Assembly: GCF_964340395.1 (NCBI RefSeq)
Contig: NC_135552.1
Span: 4,849,201-4,913,200, forward strand
Origin: Glandiceps talaboti
Taxonomy: Eukaryota; Hemichordata; Enteropneusta; Spengelidae
Direction: 5' to 3'
Length of the DNA: 64,000 nucleotides
A program made the translations under genes and the position numbers. The notes under the pieces were generated by a model. It was not told where the DNA came from. It searched no databases and saw only the letters and a program-made list of their open reading frames with translations. Shown here piece after piece: positions 1-11,044 of the stretch (position 1 is its first letter; every line of letters starts with the position of its first letter).

Positions 1-589
1 CGCCTATGGGGGCGCTATATGTATACAGCACTTTCAGTAGTGCCGTTGAGATCGCAAGGAATGCTGGTCTATGGCAGCAGTTTTTAATTTAATGAGTAAT
101 TTGCTAAAGAATGCATGCTTCAAAATTTCCATCAATCTATGTTTGTTGAGCTATTCCTGTGCAAGAGTAATTCTGAATGTAATATATAGTTAGCTTAATA
201 TTACTATAACATTTGACATAATGAGGGGAGTAAAAACAAAGGTGTGAATCAATGCAGAAGACACATGCATATTAGTATCACAGACAGAGACTTCATTTGA
301 GTGTGTACACCCAAGTTACTAGTATTCAAAATGAACTTTGTAATAGCACACAGAGCTTTTACCTTCACCTCTACCCTCAAGATGAAATAGCTAAACATTA
401 TCATAGGGCATTTTTATACCTTTGAGATACATATGTGCTGATTTCAACCAAACATGGCACACAGTCAGATATAGTAGTCCACATTATATACACGTCACAT
501 TATTTTGTGATCTTCACGATAAGATGAACTCGTAAGTTGGAAGTTTATGGGTGTATGGGTGTATGTCGACGAAGACTTGTTGCGCTTGT
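1..589. other. No gene recognised (left edge)
   Basis: AT-rich sequence without a convincing coding frame, splice-flanked exon or known repeat. The window starts inside unknown context, so a distal exon or UTR cannot be excluded. Confidence 0.5.
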
Positions 590-1130
590 AAAAAGACTAA
601 CGAAATGTTTTAGTATAGTAGGGGACTCTTCAAATATTGAAGTCACGGTGAATGTTGTCGACATCCGCTGGGAAAACAAATAAAAATGTCTTTTATGCGA
701 ACATTATGTTAACCAGACAAACAATGAAAGAACCCTGACTTTGCTTTACCTTTATTTTCACTATGAGTAACAATTTATAGATACCAAAACAATATGGACA
801 ACAGAAAATTGATATTAGGTAGTGATATTTTGGTTTTCGTTTGCTTTTGTTCGAAATAATCTTTATGGATCAGGGATTATTTCAACACAGGCTGTTACAT
901 ATTCTTGTTTTTGGAAACGTCGTATTCGTAATTAAATCGTTCACATAATAACATTGTAATGGATGAGATCCACAGTGACAAACACATCAATCAAATCGAG
1001 GCGTGTTGTTAGGTAACGAGATTTTTGATACGTTGTCACTCATCACAATATGTACGTGCAATTAGCTGTATGTAATTTAACAAGCATTCTTTGGAAAGTA
1101 ACGTGTATGCAAATTATGAATTTATTTGTT
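590..1130 (+). repeat. Diverged duplicate of 17045-17620
   Basis: Runs collinearly with 17045-17620. Shared landmarks in order: a GGGAAAACAAA block, an ATATTTTGGT block, an AATCTTTA-GG-CAGGGAT block, a CACAGTGACAAACA block, a GTTGTTAGGTAACGA / CTGTTGCTAGGCAACGA block, and an ACGTTGT-ACTCATCACA block. The second copy lies directly upstream of the minus-strand gene at 16286-16981. This copy has no recognisable gene beside it. It may be an old interspersed repeat or a duplicated upstream region. 1131-1464 holds nothing I can name. Confidence 0.6.
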
Positions 1131-1464
1131 ACAAGATCACTAGAATTTGCATGTTCAAAATTGACAAATAAAATATTTAAAAAGGGACGCCATTCCGAAA
1201 CTTTCATAGTATCTGGTTATCACTTTTATTTTATATGTCATATCAACTACTAAAACATGTTGAAACGTGCATAGCACTTTGTTGACAAATACATAGATTC
1301 GCATATAATTACAAAATCAAATTCGACGGCTATTTAGGTTCCAATAAAAATACAAAACCATAAATGTCTCGAAGAGAGGGGTGGGTAGCAAGGGGTTGGG
1401 GTGGTGTCATTAAAAAACTGCAGCCTTCATGTCAAGTAACTATTAGAGTGTTAGTGTTTCTTCC

Positions 1465-1646
1465 GTATGTATGTCTGTATGTATGTATGTATGTATGTAT
1501 GTATGTATGTATGTATGTATGTATGTATGTATGTATGTATGTACGTACGTACGTATGTATGTATGTATGTATGTATGTATGTGTGTGTGCACACGCATGT
1601 GTATTTGTGTGTGTGTGTGTGTTTGTGTGTCTGTGTGTCTGTCTGT
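1465..1646 (+). repeat. (TATG)n / (TG)n compound microsatellite
   Basis: Long TATG run interrupted by a short TACG stretch, grading into a TG run. It forms the head of the larger repeat at 1465-2655. All long reading frames here are low-complexity artefacts. Confidence 0.97.
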
Positions 1647-2655
1647 GAACATATCTCAAAAACTACTGCATCGATTCTAATGAAGCTTGCTACACATATT
1701 CCATAATGTTAATGGCAAAAGAAATTATTAGATTTTAGTCATTTACATAATTAATGGTTTTCAGTAATTAGGCTATATCTTTGAAATGCATACTTCAAAT
1801 TCAATGAAATTTGGTACATATGTACATAACAAAGCGCATCTGTCTTACAGCTTTAATGAATAATTTGCATAATTAATGATTTCGGTAATTAGGCTATGAC
1901 TTAGGTATGCAAGCTTATAATTGCAATTAATTTGGTACATATATCAACCATTATAATGCGCATTTGTCGTTTGAAGATTGTTAATATAGCTTGTGGTTTT
2001 GATGAGTAGTTTGCATAATTAATAATTTTCGGTAATTAAAAATGCAAACTTCAAATTTCACATAATTTGACATATATTAACCATAACAATGCAAACTTGC
2101 CTTACCAAGTTTGGTGACATAACGTTTACTTTTAATGAGTAATTTGAATAATTAATTATCTTTAGTTTTTGAGCTATATCCTTTGGAATGCATGTTTCAA
2201 ATTCTATATAATTTGGCACATTCGTCAACCATGAGAAAGCACACATATCCACTAAAGCCTAAAGGTATAATTCTTTTTAATTGTAATGATTAATTTGCAT
2301 AATTTATGATTTTCGGTAATTAGGTTATATTTTAAGAATGCAAAATTCTAATTTCGGATAATTTAGTACATGTATTGATGGTAAAGAAGTGCATGTGTCA
2401 TTTAATGCTTGTGATACCTTTTAACCTAAATGGTTAATTTGCATAATTAATTATGTTTCACAATAATTAGGCAATATGTTAACTATGGAAGCGTCAAATT
2501 TCATAGAGCTTCATATAATAAATTTTCCAATAAATGGGTAAATCACGTATAATAGTTATAACTCATAATTTTGTATTCCAACAATGTGGGTAAGCCCAAA
2601 AATATATGGTTTTGCCCTTACATATATGGTTTTGCATGCAGTTTAAATCTGGTAA
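1465..2655 (+). repeat. Repeat family R1, copy A (microsatellite head, ~6 degenerate tandem units)
   Basis: After the microsatellite comes a lead-in (CTCAAAAACTACTGCATCGA, then ATTCTAATGAAGCTTGCTAC) and about six degenerate units of 120-150 bp. Each unit contains variants of AATTTGCATAATTAATGATTT, GGTAATTAGGCTATATC and an AATTTGGTACATA-CAACCATAA block. The element appears to end near CAGTTTAAATCTGGT. The same architecture, lead-in and end occur at 13377-14637, so this is a dispersed element and not local slippage. No coding capacity is visible, so it is probably non-autonomous. Confidence 0.75.
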
Positions 2656-2837
2656 ATATGCTCAGTACAGCATGCAAAAAAACCCTAAAATAATCTGAAA
2701 AAAAATTACCGGTGCTATATTCTCAAAAAAACCTACAGAAATACTAGGATGACAAACAAACCGACAACGTGTGAGAAATCCTTGTATCACTAGCTATTAT
2801 ATGAAAAATATAAATAAGTGAATGCATTAGCTTGTTG

Positions 2838-2904
2838 AGAATACATAATACGACCGTTGTCGAAACACGATAGCAGTTTCAACATGACAACAACACAGTC
2901 CATA
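2838..2904 (+). repeat. Repeat R3, left half (split by LINE A)
   Basis: The segment with GAAACACGATAGCAGTTTC and ATGACAACAACACA closely resembles 8041-8085. The matching right half resumes at about 4107-4190. R3 was therefore probably interrupted by the LINE fragment between. Confidence 0.5.
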
Positions 2905-4085
2905 TATTTATTTATTTATTTATTTGTAACACATGCACACAAAAAACAAGAAGAAAGACATTACATACACAAATGATATTGCACAAATACAAGGTACATA
3001 TGAAGTAACAACATAAAGTATAAAGTAGTGATACAAGTAGATGATACACATAAAAGATAAGAGAAGCAATATAATAATGATAAACCATCATAATGTAGAG
3101 CTGTAAATGTTCAGGTGTAAATCGTGATACAAGTATGTACATGGAACAATGGAATTTGGAATTTGGAAAGGCATATGTGACTAGAGATAGCTAATCTAAA
3201 GCTAATAAATATCCACCCCCTCCTCCCCCGAAATGGTTCAAAGATGATGGCAATAATTAAGAAAAATACCTGTAATACGATTCAGAAAACATGAAAATAG
3301 AATAATATCATGGGAAGAGAACACACAGCTTCTGAGGGCAAGCTTGAAATGATTTCTATTTTGGATACATTTAATTGGTGCAGGAAGGCTATTCCAAAAT
3401 TTACCTCCATGGTAACAAAGCGAGAACTGGCCCAGGCGAAGGTGTCTTTTTGGAATAAGAACTTGACAGTTTGTGACTGATCTAGAATTATAACAACGGC
3501 TTGGATAAGTGAAGTAGACAGAAAATTTATGAGGTATTTTGACTGACAGAAGGTCATGCATAAAGATCCCAATCTGATAATTAAATTGTTGTTAAATGTT
3601 TAGTATGTTTAACTGTTAAAATAATGGTTGACTTGGGGTTTGTGGAGGACTAAAGGTCATTAATCTAACAAATTTCTTCAAGAGGAATGGTTGACTTGGG
3701 GTTTGTGGAGGACTAAAGGTCATTATTCTAACAAGTTTCTTCAAGAGGAATGGTTCACTTGGGGTTTGTAGAGGACTAAGGTCATTATTCTAACAAGTTC
3801 CTTCAAGAGGATATGGAGAGGAATTAAGGTAAAAAGGTTAAGTGCTTCTCCAAACTTCAAGACAATGTGAAATATGAGGAAGGACTAGGAAATTAATAAA
3901 ATCAGCCCATGCTTTGGGATAAACTTTCTCAATTATTCCAATTTTGGGGGTGCTGATTCTTTCACACACACATTTTTGATATGATGTTTCTATGTTGCGT
4001 GGCAGTCAAAGGTAATCCCTAAATGTGATACCTGTTCAATCTGTTCAACTTCTTTTAATATTGATCTATTCCTATGGAACGATCT
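2905..4085 (-). pseudogene. LINE A: 5'-truncated, decayed non-LTR retrotransposon (RT C-terminal part)
   Basis: Read on the minus strand. At about 4078-3880 there is a broken frame with the LINE signature downstream of the RT palm: an LGITFD motif followed by an HIKN-type stretch, with in-frame stops. At 3572-3238 there is a 107-residue frame with the C-terminal motif GGKFWNSLP and a YNSRS stretch, typical of CR1/Jockey-type LINEs. The 3' end carries a (AAATA)n-like tail, seen as TATTTATTTATTT at 2905-2924 on the plus strand. Between the two coding blocks, 3580-3870 is occupied by a local tandem repeat. No AP endonuclease or YxDD motif remains, so the copy is dead. Family assignment is by motif only. 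Confidence 0.75.
3623..3811 (+). repeat. 63-bp tandem repeat, 3 copies
   Basis: Three units start at 3623, 3686 and 3749, each beginning AATGGTT-ACTTGGGGTTTG and ending TTCTTCAAGAGG. The period is 63 bp with few substitutions. The array sits inside LINE A and probably arose after it decayed. Confidence 0.9.
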
Positions 4086-4106
4086 TTGATGAGTGGGAAA
4101 TTGATG

Positions 4107-4203
4107 ACTGGTGACAACCTGCCGTGTCGTGAATAGATTTACATAATTATATAATTTTACACAGAAAGACCAGATTTAACAGTGCAACTGATGTGCTTTA
4201 CTT
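4107..4203 (+). repeat. Repeat R3, right half
   Basis: The CCTGCCGTGTCGTGA and CCAGATTTAACAGTGCAACT blocks match 8113-8170, in the same order and orientation as the left half at 2838-2904. It abuts the 3' end of LINE B. Confidence 0.45.
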
Positions 4204-7200
4204 TCATATCTTTAATCTCGAAACTTCGCTACATAGGGTTTGGTGCAAGTTTAATGTCAGTTGGCAGTGAATTCCAGAGCTTTGGAGCAGCATAAGCGAA
4301 AGAATGTCCACCGTAGTTGATTTGCTTGTAACTTGTTGTCGTAAGAAGGTTTTTGTCCTTTGAGCGTAAGGTGCGAGCTGGTATGTATACTTGTATAAGG
4401 TCGGAAATGTACTCCGGTGTAAGACCATGAATTGCTTTGTAAGTCAGGAGTAAGATCTTGTAGTCGATTCTAGAACGAACTGGTAACCAATGGAGTTTGA
4501 TGAGAGTAGGAGTTATGTGTTCATTTTTCTTTGACCGGGTGATGATTCTTGCAGCTGTGTTTTGTGCACGCTGAAGTTGGTTTGTGACTGATTCAGGGAG
4601 ACCATACAGTAAAGAATTACAGTAATCAAGTTTAGTGGATATAACAGCATGAATTAAAGTACAGCAATCCGCACTTGAGACGTATTGACGTATAGATCCA
4701 ATGCGGCGGAGATGACAGTACATTGATTTACATGTATTCTTGATGTGCTGGTTATACATGTGGATATTGTCAAAGTGTACACCCAAATTTCGTGCTGTTG
4801 TAACTGGTGTGATAGACGCAGAACCAATATTGACGGAGCGAACAGGATCTGGGAGCTGATTGAATTTTGAGCGAATAACAAGAACTTCAGTTTTGCTGTC
4901 GTTGAGCTGTAATTTATTAAGTGTCATCCATGCCTTGATATCATGGATCCAGGACTCCATACTGTGAATAGCAGTTGGTGAATCTTGATGGGAGAACGCA
5001 AGGTATAGCTCATTATCATCAGCATACTGATGAAACTTTAAGTTATGGCGACGAATCAGATTACCGAGTGGTGCTGTATAAATTGTGAATAAAAGGGGAC
5101 CGAGGACGGACCCTTGAGGCACCCCGTATTTGAGAGCTGAACGTTCACTTGTGACGTTTTCGATTTTTACTGTCTGGTATCTGTTTTTGAGGTAGGATTC
5201 AAACCATTTCAATGGTGTACCCGTGATGCCGAGATTTGATAGCCTATTTAGGAGTAAACTGTGGTCGATTGTATCGAATGCCGCTGAGAGGTCGAGTAAG
5301 ATCAGTATGACGTATTTTCCAGAGTCCAGTCCAAATGTCACTATGAACTTTCAGAAGGGCTGTTTCGGTACTGTGATACTTGCGGTACGCTGACTGAAGT
5401 GGCTCTAGAAGTGAATTCTCGTTGAGATAGCTGTTAATCTGTGAGGCAACTATTTTCTCAAGAACTTTGGACAGAAATGGTAGGTTAGAAACGGGTCGAT
5501 AGTTCTTTAAAATGTTTTGATCTAGGGATGGTTTTTTTCAGCAGAGGTGTGACAATGGCTGACTTGAACATGGATTGAACCTCACCAGTTTGTAGAGATA
5601 GGTTTATAACATTTGCAATGAATGGGAGAAGTGGATCAAGACATTGTTTCAGCAGTGATGTAGGAATCGGATCAAGAGAGCATGACTTGGTGGGTGATTG
5701 CATGATAAATTTCCTGACGGCATCAATATTGACTGGTTTAAATGTTGACAGAGTAGATGAGCTGAATACTTCACTAGAATCAAACTCTAGTGTCTAGAGT
5801 GGCCCGTATGTCTTTGATCTTCTTGGCGAAGTACTGTGAGAAACGTTCAGCGAGTTCATTAACAGATATATGCGCTGGAAGGGAGGCTTTGTTGTAAAAC
5901 AGTGACGATACTGCATTAAAAAGAGACTGCTGATTATCTGCGTTTTTCTGTATAAGATCAGTGTAGTATTTCTTCTTGGCTTGGAAAATCAGTCTGTTGA
6001 CAAGTTGACAGTGATGCTTGTAAATTTGGTGATGAATTTCTAATTTGGTGGTGCGCCATTTACGCTCACTTGATCTTCTCAGCTTTTTAGCCTGATGAAT
6101 TTCACTTGTATACCATTCCGTGTTGGGACGAATGGTTTTGATCAACTTCTTTTCAGGTGCATGCTTGTCCAGAACGAGGGAGAGATTGGTATTATATTTC
6201 AAAATTGCCGATTTTACATCTGATGGTGTGTGATGAAAGTCGCTGATCGATGAAATGTCACTGGCGAATTCGTGCGCAGAAATGGACGAAAACTTACGGT
6301 AAACCACTTGACGCCTTTGCAGTGCTGGTTTACGGAGTGTTAATGTGGCGTGTATTGGGTGATGATCGGAGAGAGGGTGGTTATTCACACAGACGGAATC
6401 AATGACATGATCAGGCTTTGTTATGATGAGGTCAAGTATGTGACCTTGGACGTGAGTTGGATTCTTTACCCACTGTTTAAGTCCGCAAGAGTCTATGATG
6501 TCATTCAGCTTTCTGGTGTTAGAATTTTCATGGTTATCAATGTGGAAATTAAAGTCACCAACTATGAACAAATTTCCATCATATGAATTTACTTGCTCAA
6601 GCATGGATCCAAACTCTGTGAAGAATGTTGACACGGTTAACTTGTTCTTAGAATTGGGTGGTGGGCGATAGAGAATGATCAATTTAATAGTATTATTGTG
6701 GTAGGTCAAGGTAGCTTCAGTTGACTCGAAGGATTTAAATTTGCGGAGTGCTTTCCAGGAAGAAAGCTTTATTGATGACTTGTACACAAGAGCTCAGCCA
6801 CCACCTGTAGCATTGAGTCGTGGACTTTGCTGGAATGAATAACCATTTGGAACACATTCATTGATGACATGCTGATCTGCATCTTCTTTCAGCCAGGTTT
6901 CAGTCACTGCAAGCAAGTCAATATTCTTTTCTGTGATGTAATCACCAACCAGACTTGCTTTGTTGCAAATGGATCTAACATTCCAGGTAGTGAGTAGTAA
7001 TTTACATTTCCTGGTTATGGGTTTGCATTGGTCATCTACAGGTGCACTGGGGTTAGGGTTCAGATCGACATCAGGTAGAATACCTGATTGTGGCTTTGTT
7101 AACGTTATGACTTTGTGTTTATTTATTCCTGCCCGCTTACCTCTGTGGGTTGGTTGTCGAGTCTGCAGGTGACAGGACTTGATGACATTCCATACTGTAA

Positions 7201-7336
7201 CTGGAAGCCTTTGATTGGCTGGAACTCTGTTAAACAGGTGTAGCAGATGCCTAGTATACTGCATGGTAATATTAGCATATGAAAGCAATGCGCGCAGAGA
7301 ACAATAGTTTGCCGGTACTATAGTAGTAGTTTCCAA
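4204..7336 (-). pseudogene. LINE B: near-full-length CR1/L2-like retrotransposon with endonuclease and reverse transcriptase, disabled
   Basis: The ORF2-type frame reads from about 7336 down to 4204. The N-terminal AP endonuclease shows TTWNVRSI and TETWL motifs before 6796, then GDFNFH and SDHHP in 5780-6787. The reverse transcriptase (5341-4229) shows LLDLSAAFDTIDH, GVPQGSVLGPLLF and the catalytic YADD, and ends with the WNSLP motif typical of the superfamily. Breaks: an in-frame TGA at 6794-6796 replaces one codon after a GGG stretch; frameshifts lie near 5785, near 5537 (a run of T on the plus strand), near 5345 and near 4245. Catalytic motifs remain readable, so decay is fairly recent. 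Normal function would be nicking target DNA and target-primed reverse transcription. I see no upstream ORF1; 7337-7480 may be residual 5' sequence. Confidence 0.93.
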
Positions 7337-7339
7337 GTG

Positions 7340-8040
7340 AAGTCTTCAACTTTCCAAAACGAATGAAGGAGAAAACTTGTCGATATGGACCGGATTTTGG
7401 TGAGCCGCGTACACAGTAAGAGAGGTGAACTGTTCGTAAAGGATATATAGCAAATTCACTGTTCAACTAATTACTCCAATCGGGAAATTTAGGATAACTG
7501 AAGAGCATGGTGTGGAGGCTGCCAGCTAGGCGCACTACCCAATATGTCCATTATACCCGTATGAGAACTTTTTATAACTGCTAAACCCTGATTCAGTCAA
7601 AATGACTAATTATGTTTTCATAGAAACTTCTAATCAGGCCTAAAAAATTGTTTGGTTCCGGTTAAACATTTTTTTTTGTTCCGGTGAATTGTTTTGGTTA
7701 AACATTTTCTTACGTACTCGAGAAAACATAAATGAAATTGCGGAAATTGTGAATTCGTGCGAGAAATAGTGGATGCGAAAACTGACATCAACTTAAAAAG
7801 ACAATATAAAACTGTTCTTTCAATCTGTAATGGCTGTATATCTGATAGGAGGAAACCAATACCACATAGGCCATATGGAAAACAACGAAACATAACTACC
7901 TGAACTAGACACTCACAATAAACCTCATAAAACCTACCTACCCCACCTATTCTTCAATTGAGCGTAATCAGAACAACGCAATATTTTTAAAATCAGCTAA
8001 TGATTTAATCTCCTTTTGGCGTCTCAATTGTATTATACTA
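7340..8040. other. No gene recognised
   Basis: Only short, unsupported frames. The first ~140 bp may be the LINE B 5' region. Confidence 0.4.
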
Positions 8041-8190
8041 CTGATGAGAAACACGATAGTAGTTTCGAAATGGCAACAACACGCAATGTAAATAGTTCAG
8101 ATATGATTGGCAGCCTGTCGTATCATGATAACTGTCCATAATAAAGACTAGATTTAACAGTGAAACTGGTGAACATTAATAAATGTTATA
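8041..8190 (+). repeat. Repeat R3, uninterrupted copy
   Basis: Contains in sequence the GAAACACGATAGTAGTTTC block, a GGCAACAACACG block, a CCTGTCGTATCATGA block and an ACTAGATTTAACAGTGAAACT block. These are the parts seen either side of LINE A (2838-2904 and 4107-4203). Confidence 0.5.
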
Positions 8191-8228
8191 ACTTTTAATC
8201 TATACAGCAGTGGAATCTTATCCCCCAT

Positions 8229-8456
8229 ACTTTAATGTATTGGACTCATTTGACATTTAAACTGATACAGTACGTAATAAAATGGATAATTGTCAATATA
8301 TGGTATACATATACATATACAGTGGATCTACAAGTAATATTTACTTTAATGTATTGGACTCATTTGACATTTAAACTGATACATTACGTAATAAAATGGA
8401 TAATTGTCATTATATGGTATACATATACATATACAGTGGATCTACAAGTAATATTT
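8229..8456 (+). repeat. 114-bp direct tandem duplication
   Basis: Two nearly identical 114-bp units (8229-8342 and 8343-8456), each starting ACTTTAATGTATTGG and containing GGTATACATATACATATAC. Only a few substitutions separate them, so the duplication is recent. Confidence 0.95.
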
Positions 8457-9436
8457 ACTCGGTAACAGATGGCCAATACTTACTCGGTAACAAATGGTTG
8501 ATATCGAGTCCAGCTAGACAGTTTGCATTTAGAAAAGGAAAGTGGAGTTAGATGCGTCGAAGGATGAGCATACATTGATGGCGTACTAGTGCGTGTGAAA
8601 TTCTTACCTTATACAATGGTTAATTTTCTTCACAAAGGTAATCAAATATTTAATTCACCATCATAGTAAATCTTATCATTATGAACATTGCTACTGAATT
8701 TCGTTTGAATTTAAATAGTTGCTAAAACATTTTTAAATCACTGGCTGGGCACCACCAATTTACTTGTATTTGCAAAATTTCGATTATTAACATTATATTT
8801 CGAGCTAAAGACTGTTGACTAAAAAGTGCAAGTTGAACATCTACATGTAATGATCGTCCAAGCTAGTGCACAACTATTCGGTGTAACTTAACATTCATGC
8901 GTTTGCTGAGACGATATTTTAAATATTTACAAAAATTGCCAGACTGCCTCAGTTATATTAAATCCACAGTGTCCTTAAATCTGACTCTACTTTAAAATAT
9001 ATATTCTACGTTGTTTTGTTTTGTAATTGAAGAATGTTACCCTGTTTCTTGATAACTGTCGATATGCCTGAGAGTGTGATTGTTGAGAATTAAAGCAAAT
9101 GGCAAATGCGCCTTACCAGTTTATGTAATTTAGAATGTTTATAACTGCAACGAGCAGAATTTACGGCAAACGGGGACACAAACACATTTTGGGTGCGAAG
9201 GCGTGAAACTCTGATAGTGTGGAGAGGGGGAGTGGGCTTGAAATTATTCTACCTTGATTTGTGACACTTTAAACCAGAAACAGCCGTTATATTATCAAGG
9301 GATAGATGGAGCATTTTTGTTTTGTTTTGCCAAGGTCTTGATCCAGATAATTCCTTTCTGAAAGTTTCTTAGTGCTTGCTGTGTACTATACTAGTAGTGA
9401 ACCAATATCTCTGCCCTTTCGTCAGGCTATCCTGGG

Positions 9437-9439
<3 letters not shown>
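8457..9439. other. No gene recognised
   Basis: AT-rich; no coding frame, repeat array or RNA gene I can support. Confidence 0.4.

Positions 9440-9530
<91 letters not shown>
9440..9530. repeat. (AT)n microsatellite
   Basis: Uninterrupted alternating AT over about 90 bp; self-complementary. Confidence 0.99.
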
Positions 9531-9531
<1 letters not shown>

Positions 9532-9853
9532 CTCGGTGAGTATCAATCTGCTAAGACAGTGCTCTATACCGCAGTGGCAGAGCGCAATAGTTTTGGTGGT
9601 TCTGGAACTCTTTCTTGGTTGTAACTCGGAGTTTCACGCATAGTGCGACAACTGGTTTCTACTCTCTGGGTGTGCTGTATATATAGAGTGCAGACAATAG
9701 AAATGTCATCGATATTGTCTATGTGTTGGTGGGTTGGTGCTGTGCGCGTGAAGATGTTTGTTGTTATTGTGTGAGGTATTGGGTGCGGACAAGTAGTTGT
9801 TGGCGGGTTGTTACATGTCGGGCTTTGATGTTCGGTTAGTTAACAGATTTAGT

Positions 9854-10600
9854 TTAGGTGATAGATGTTCTATTGAAGTTGGACAAATAAAACTTATTCT
9901 CGTGTCGGCATTTAGATATCAGCTCAGTTCTTTTGTTTAGTGTCGAGTTTTTGTCTGCTTTGATAATGGTTAGTTTTTCGGTTAAACACAGGTTGCATCG
10001 TTTTGTTTTATTGGTGTATGCTTGGGCTGTCTTGCTGATGGACCAGGAAACGGAAACGGCTCGTTGTTTCTTTTCAGTTTCCAAATGTGTTTGATGATAG
10101 TTCTGTGCTGTTTTCGTGTTTTTCATGTTTGAATGACTGTTTGTGGTTGGCGCATCTCTGTTTGAAGTTGTTCTCTGTTAGACTGATAAATACTTTTGTT
10201 TGGTTTTTTCCATGGACGGTGGCTTGGTATATGATGTTTTTCCGTTTGGCATTCGCCGTTCAAAGGGCAGGTGTCCTTCTGTCTGCAATTACATGGTTTT
10301 TGAGTGGGTTTAGTTTCGCTGTTGGAGATGGTGGCGTTGTGCGCTTTGATTATGGTAGCCATGTTTGGCATGCAGCTATAACTGACTTTGACATTGTTTC
10401 TGTTGAATATTTTGTGTAACTTGCTTGGAGTCTGCTGGGAAATGTTTTTGCGATTAGGTTGAGGAATAGTTTGCCTACATTGGTGGCTACGTTTTTGCTA
10501 TATGGTGGGTTGAACCAGATGGTGTTTCTATTTCTGTTTTTCTTGTTTTTCTGTGGTGGGGTGCTGGTGTACGCGATGCTCTCTTTATTTTTACCCTGAA
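9854..10600 (-). pseudogene. Penelope-like retroelement remnant: C-terminal linker and GIY-YIG endonuclease region
   Basis: Read right to left, three overlapping frames carry an ordered set of motifs that I associate with the C-terminal part of Penelope-like element proteins. These are [11 protein letters not shown] and GKLF (about 10510-10440), then [12 protein letters not shown], then the Cys cluster CNCRQKDTCPLNGEC (about 10300-10255). A GIY-YIG-like stretch at about 10205-10165 is readable only in a shifted frame. Last come KRCNLCLTEKL and SLNKR/TLNKR-type, ISKCRHENKF motifs (about 10000-9890). At least two frameshifts separate the blocks, so no intact protein exists. In the endonuclease stretch the usual YIG is replaced by FIS. 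No RT domain is present upstream; the sequence there runs into a microsatellite. Family call rests on remembered motifs. Confidence 0.72.
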
Positions 10601-10647
10601 ATACATGCCCACAGCTGCATTCACATTTTCTGAAAATCAGTGTTTCT

Positions 10648-10886
10648 TTCGTATGTATGTATGTATGTATGTATGTATGTATGTATGTATGTATGTATGT
10701 ATGTATGTATGTATGTATGTCTGTACGTACGTACGTACGTACGTACATACGTACGTGTGTCTGTCTGTCTGTCTGTTTATATATATGTGTATGTATGTAT
10801 GCATGGAAGTAGAACCCCGGGTTCTACTTCCATGATGTATGTATGTATGTATGTATGTATGTATAATGTATGTATGTATGTATACA

Positions 10887-10921
<35 letters not shown>

Positions 10922-10940
10922 ATGTATGTATGTATGTATG

Positions 10941-10971
<31 letters not shown>

Positions 10972-10972
10972 T
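10648..10972 (+). repeat. Compound (TATG)n / (TACG)n / (CTGT)n microsatellite
   Basis: Blocks of TATG, TACG and CTGT in mosaic order, interrupted near the middle by a 33-bp palindrome. All reading frames across it are artefacts. Confidence 0.97.
10802..10834. repeat. Perfect 16-bp inverted repeat around one base
   Basis: Arms CATGGAAGTAGAACCC and GGGTTCTACTTCCATG flank a single C. The palindrome is unrelated to the TATG microsatellite on either side of it. Confidence 0.97.
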
Positions 10973-11044
10973 GTAATGGTACGTTTATATGGAAGAAGTT
11001 TTCCGTAGCATTGTTTTTTACCTACTTTTGGCATTACCTCACAG

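Noticed and set aside
1364-1706. Several YVCM / THTYI-rich ORFs over TATG microsatellites (also at 10350-11121, 13250-13627, 17885-18180, 30983-31219)
   Set aside because: Translations of tetranucleotide repeats in all frames; no independent coding signal.
10087-10419. 110-residue hydrophobic plus-strand ORF
   Set aside because: Antisense of the Penelope-like fragment, which has recognisable motifs on the minus strand.
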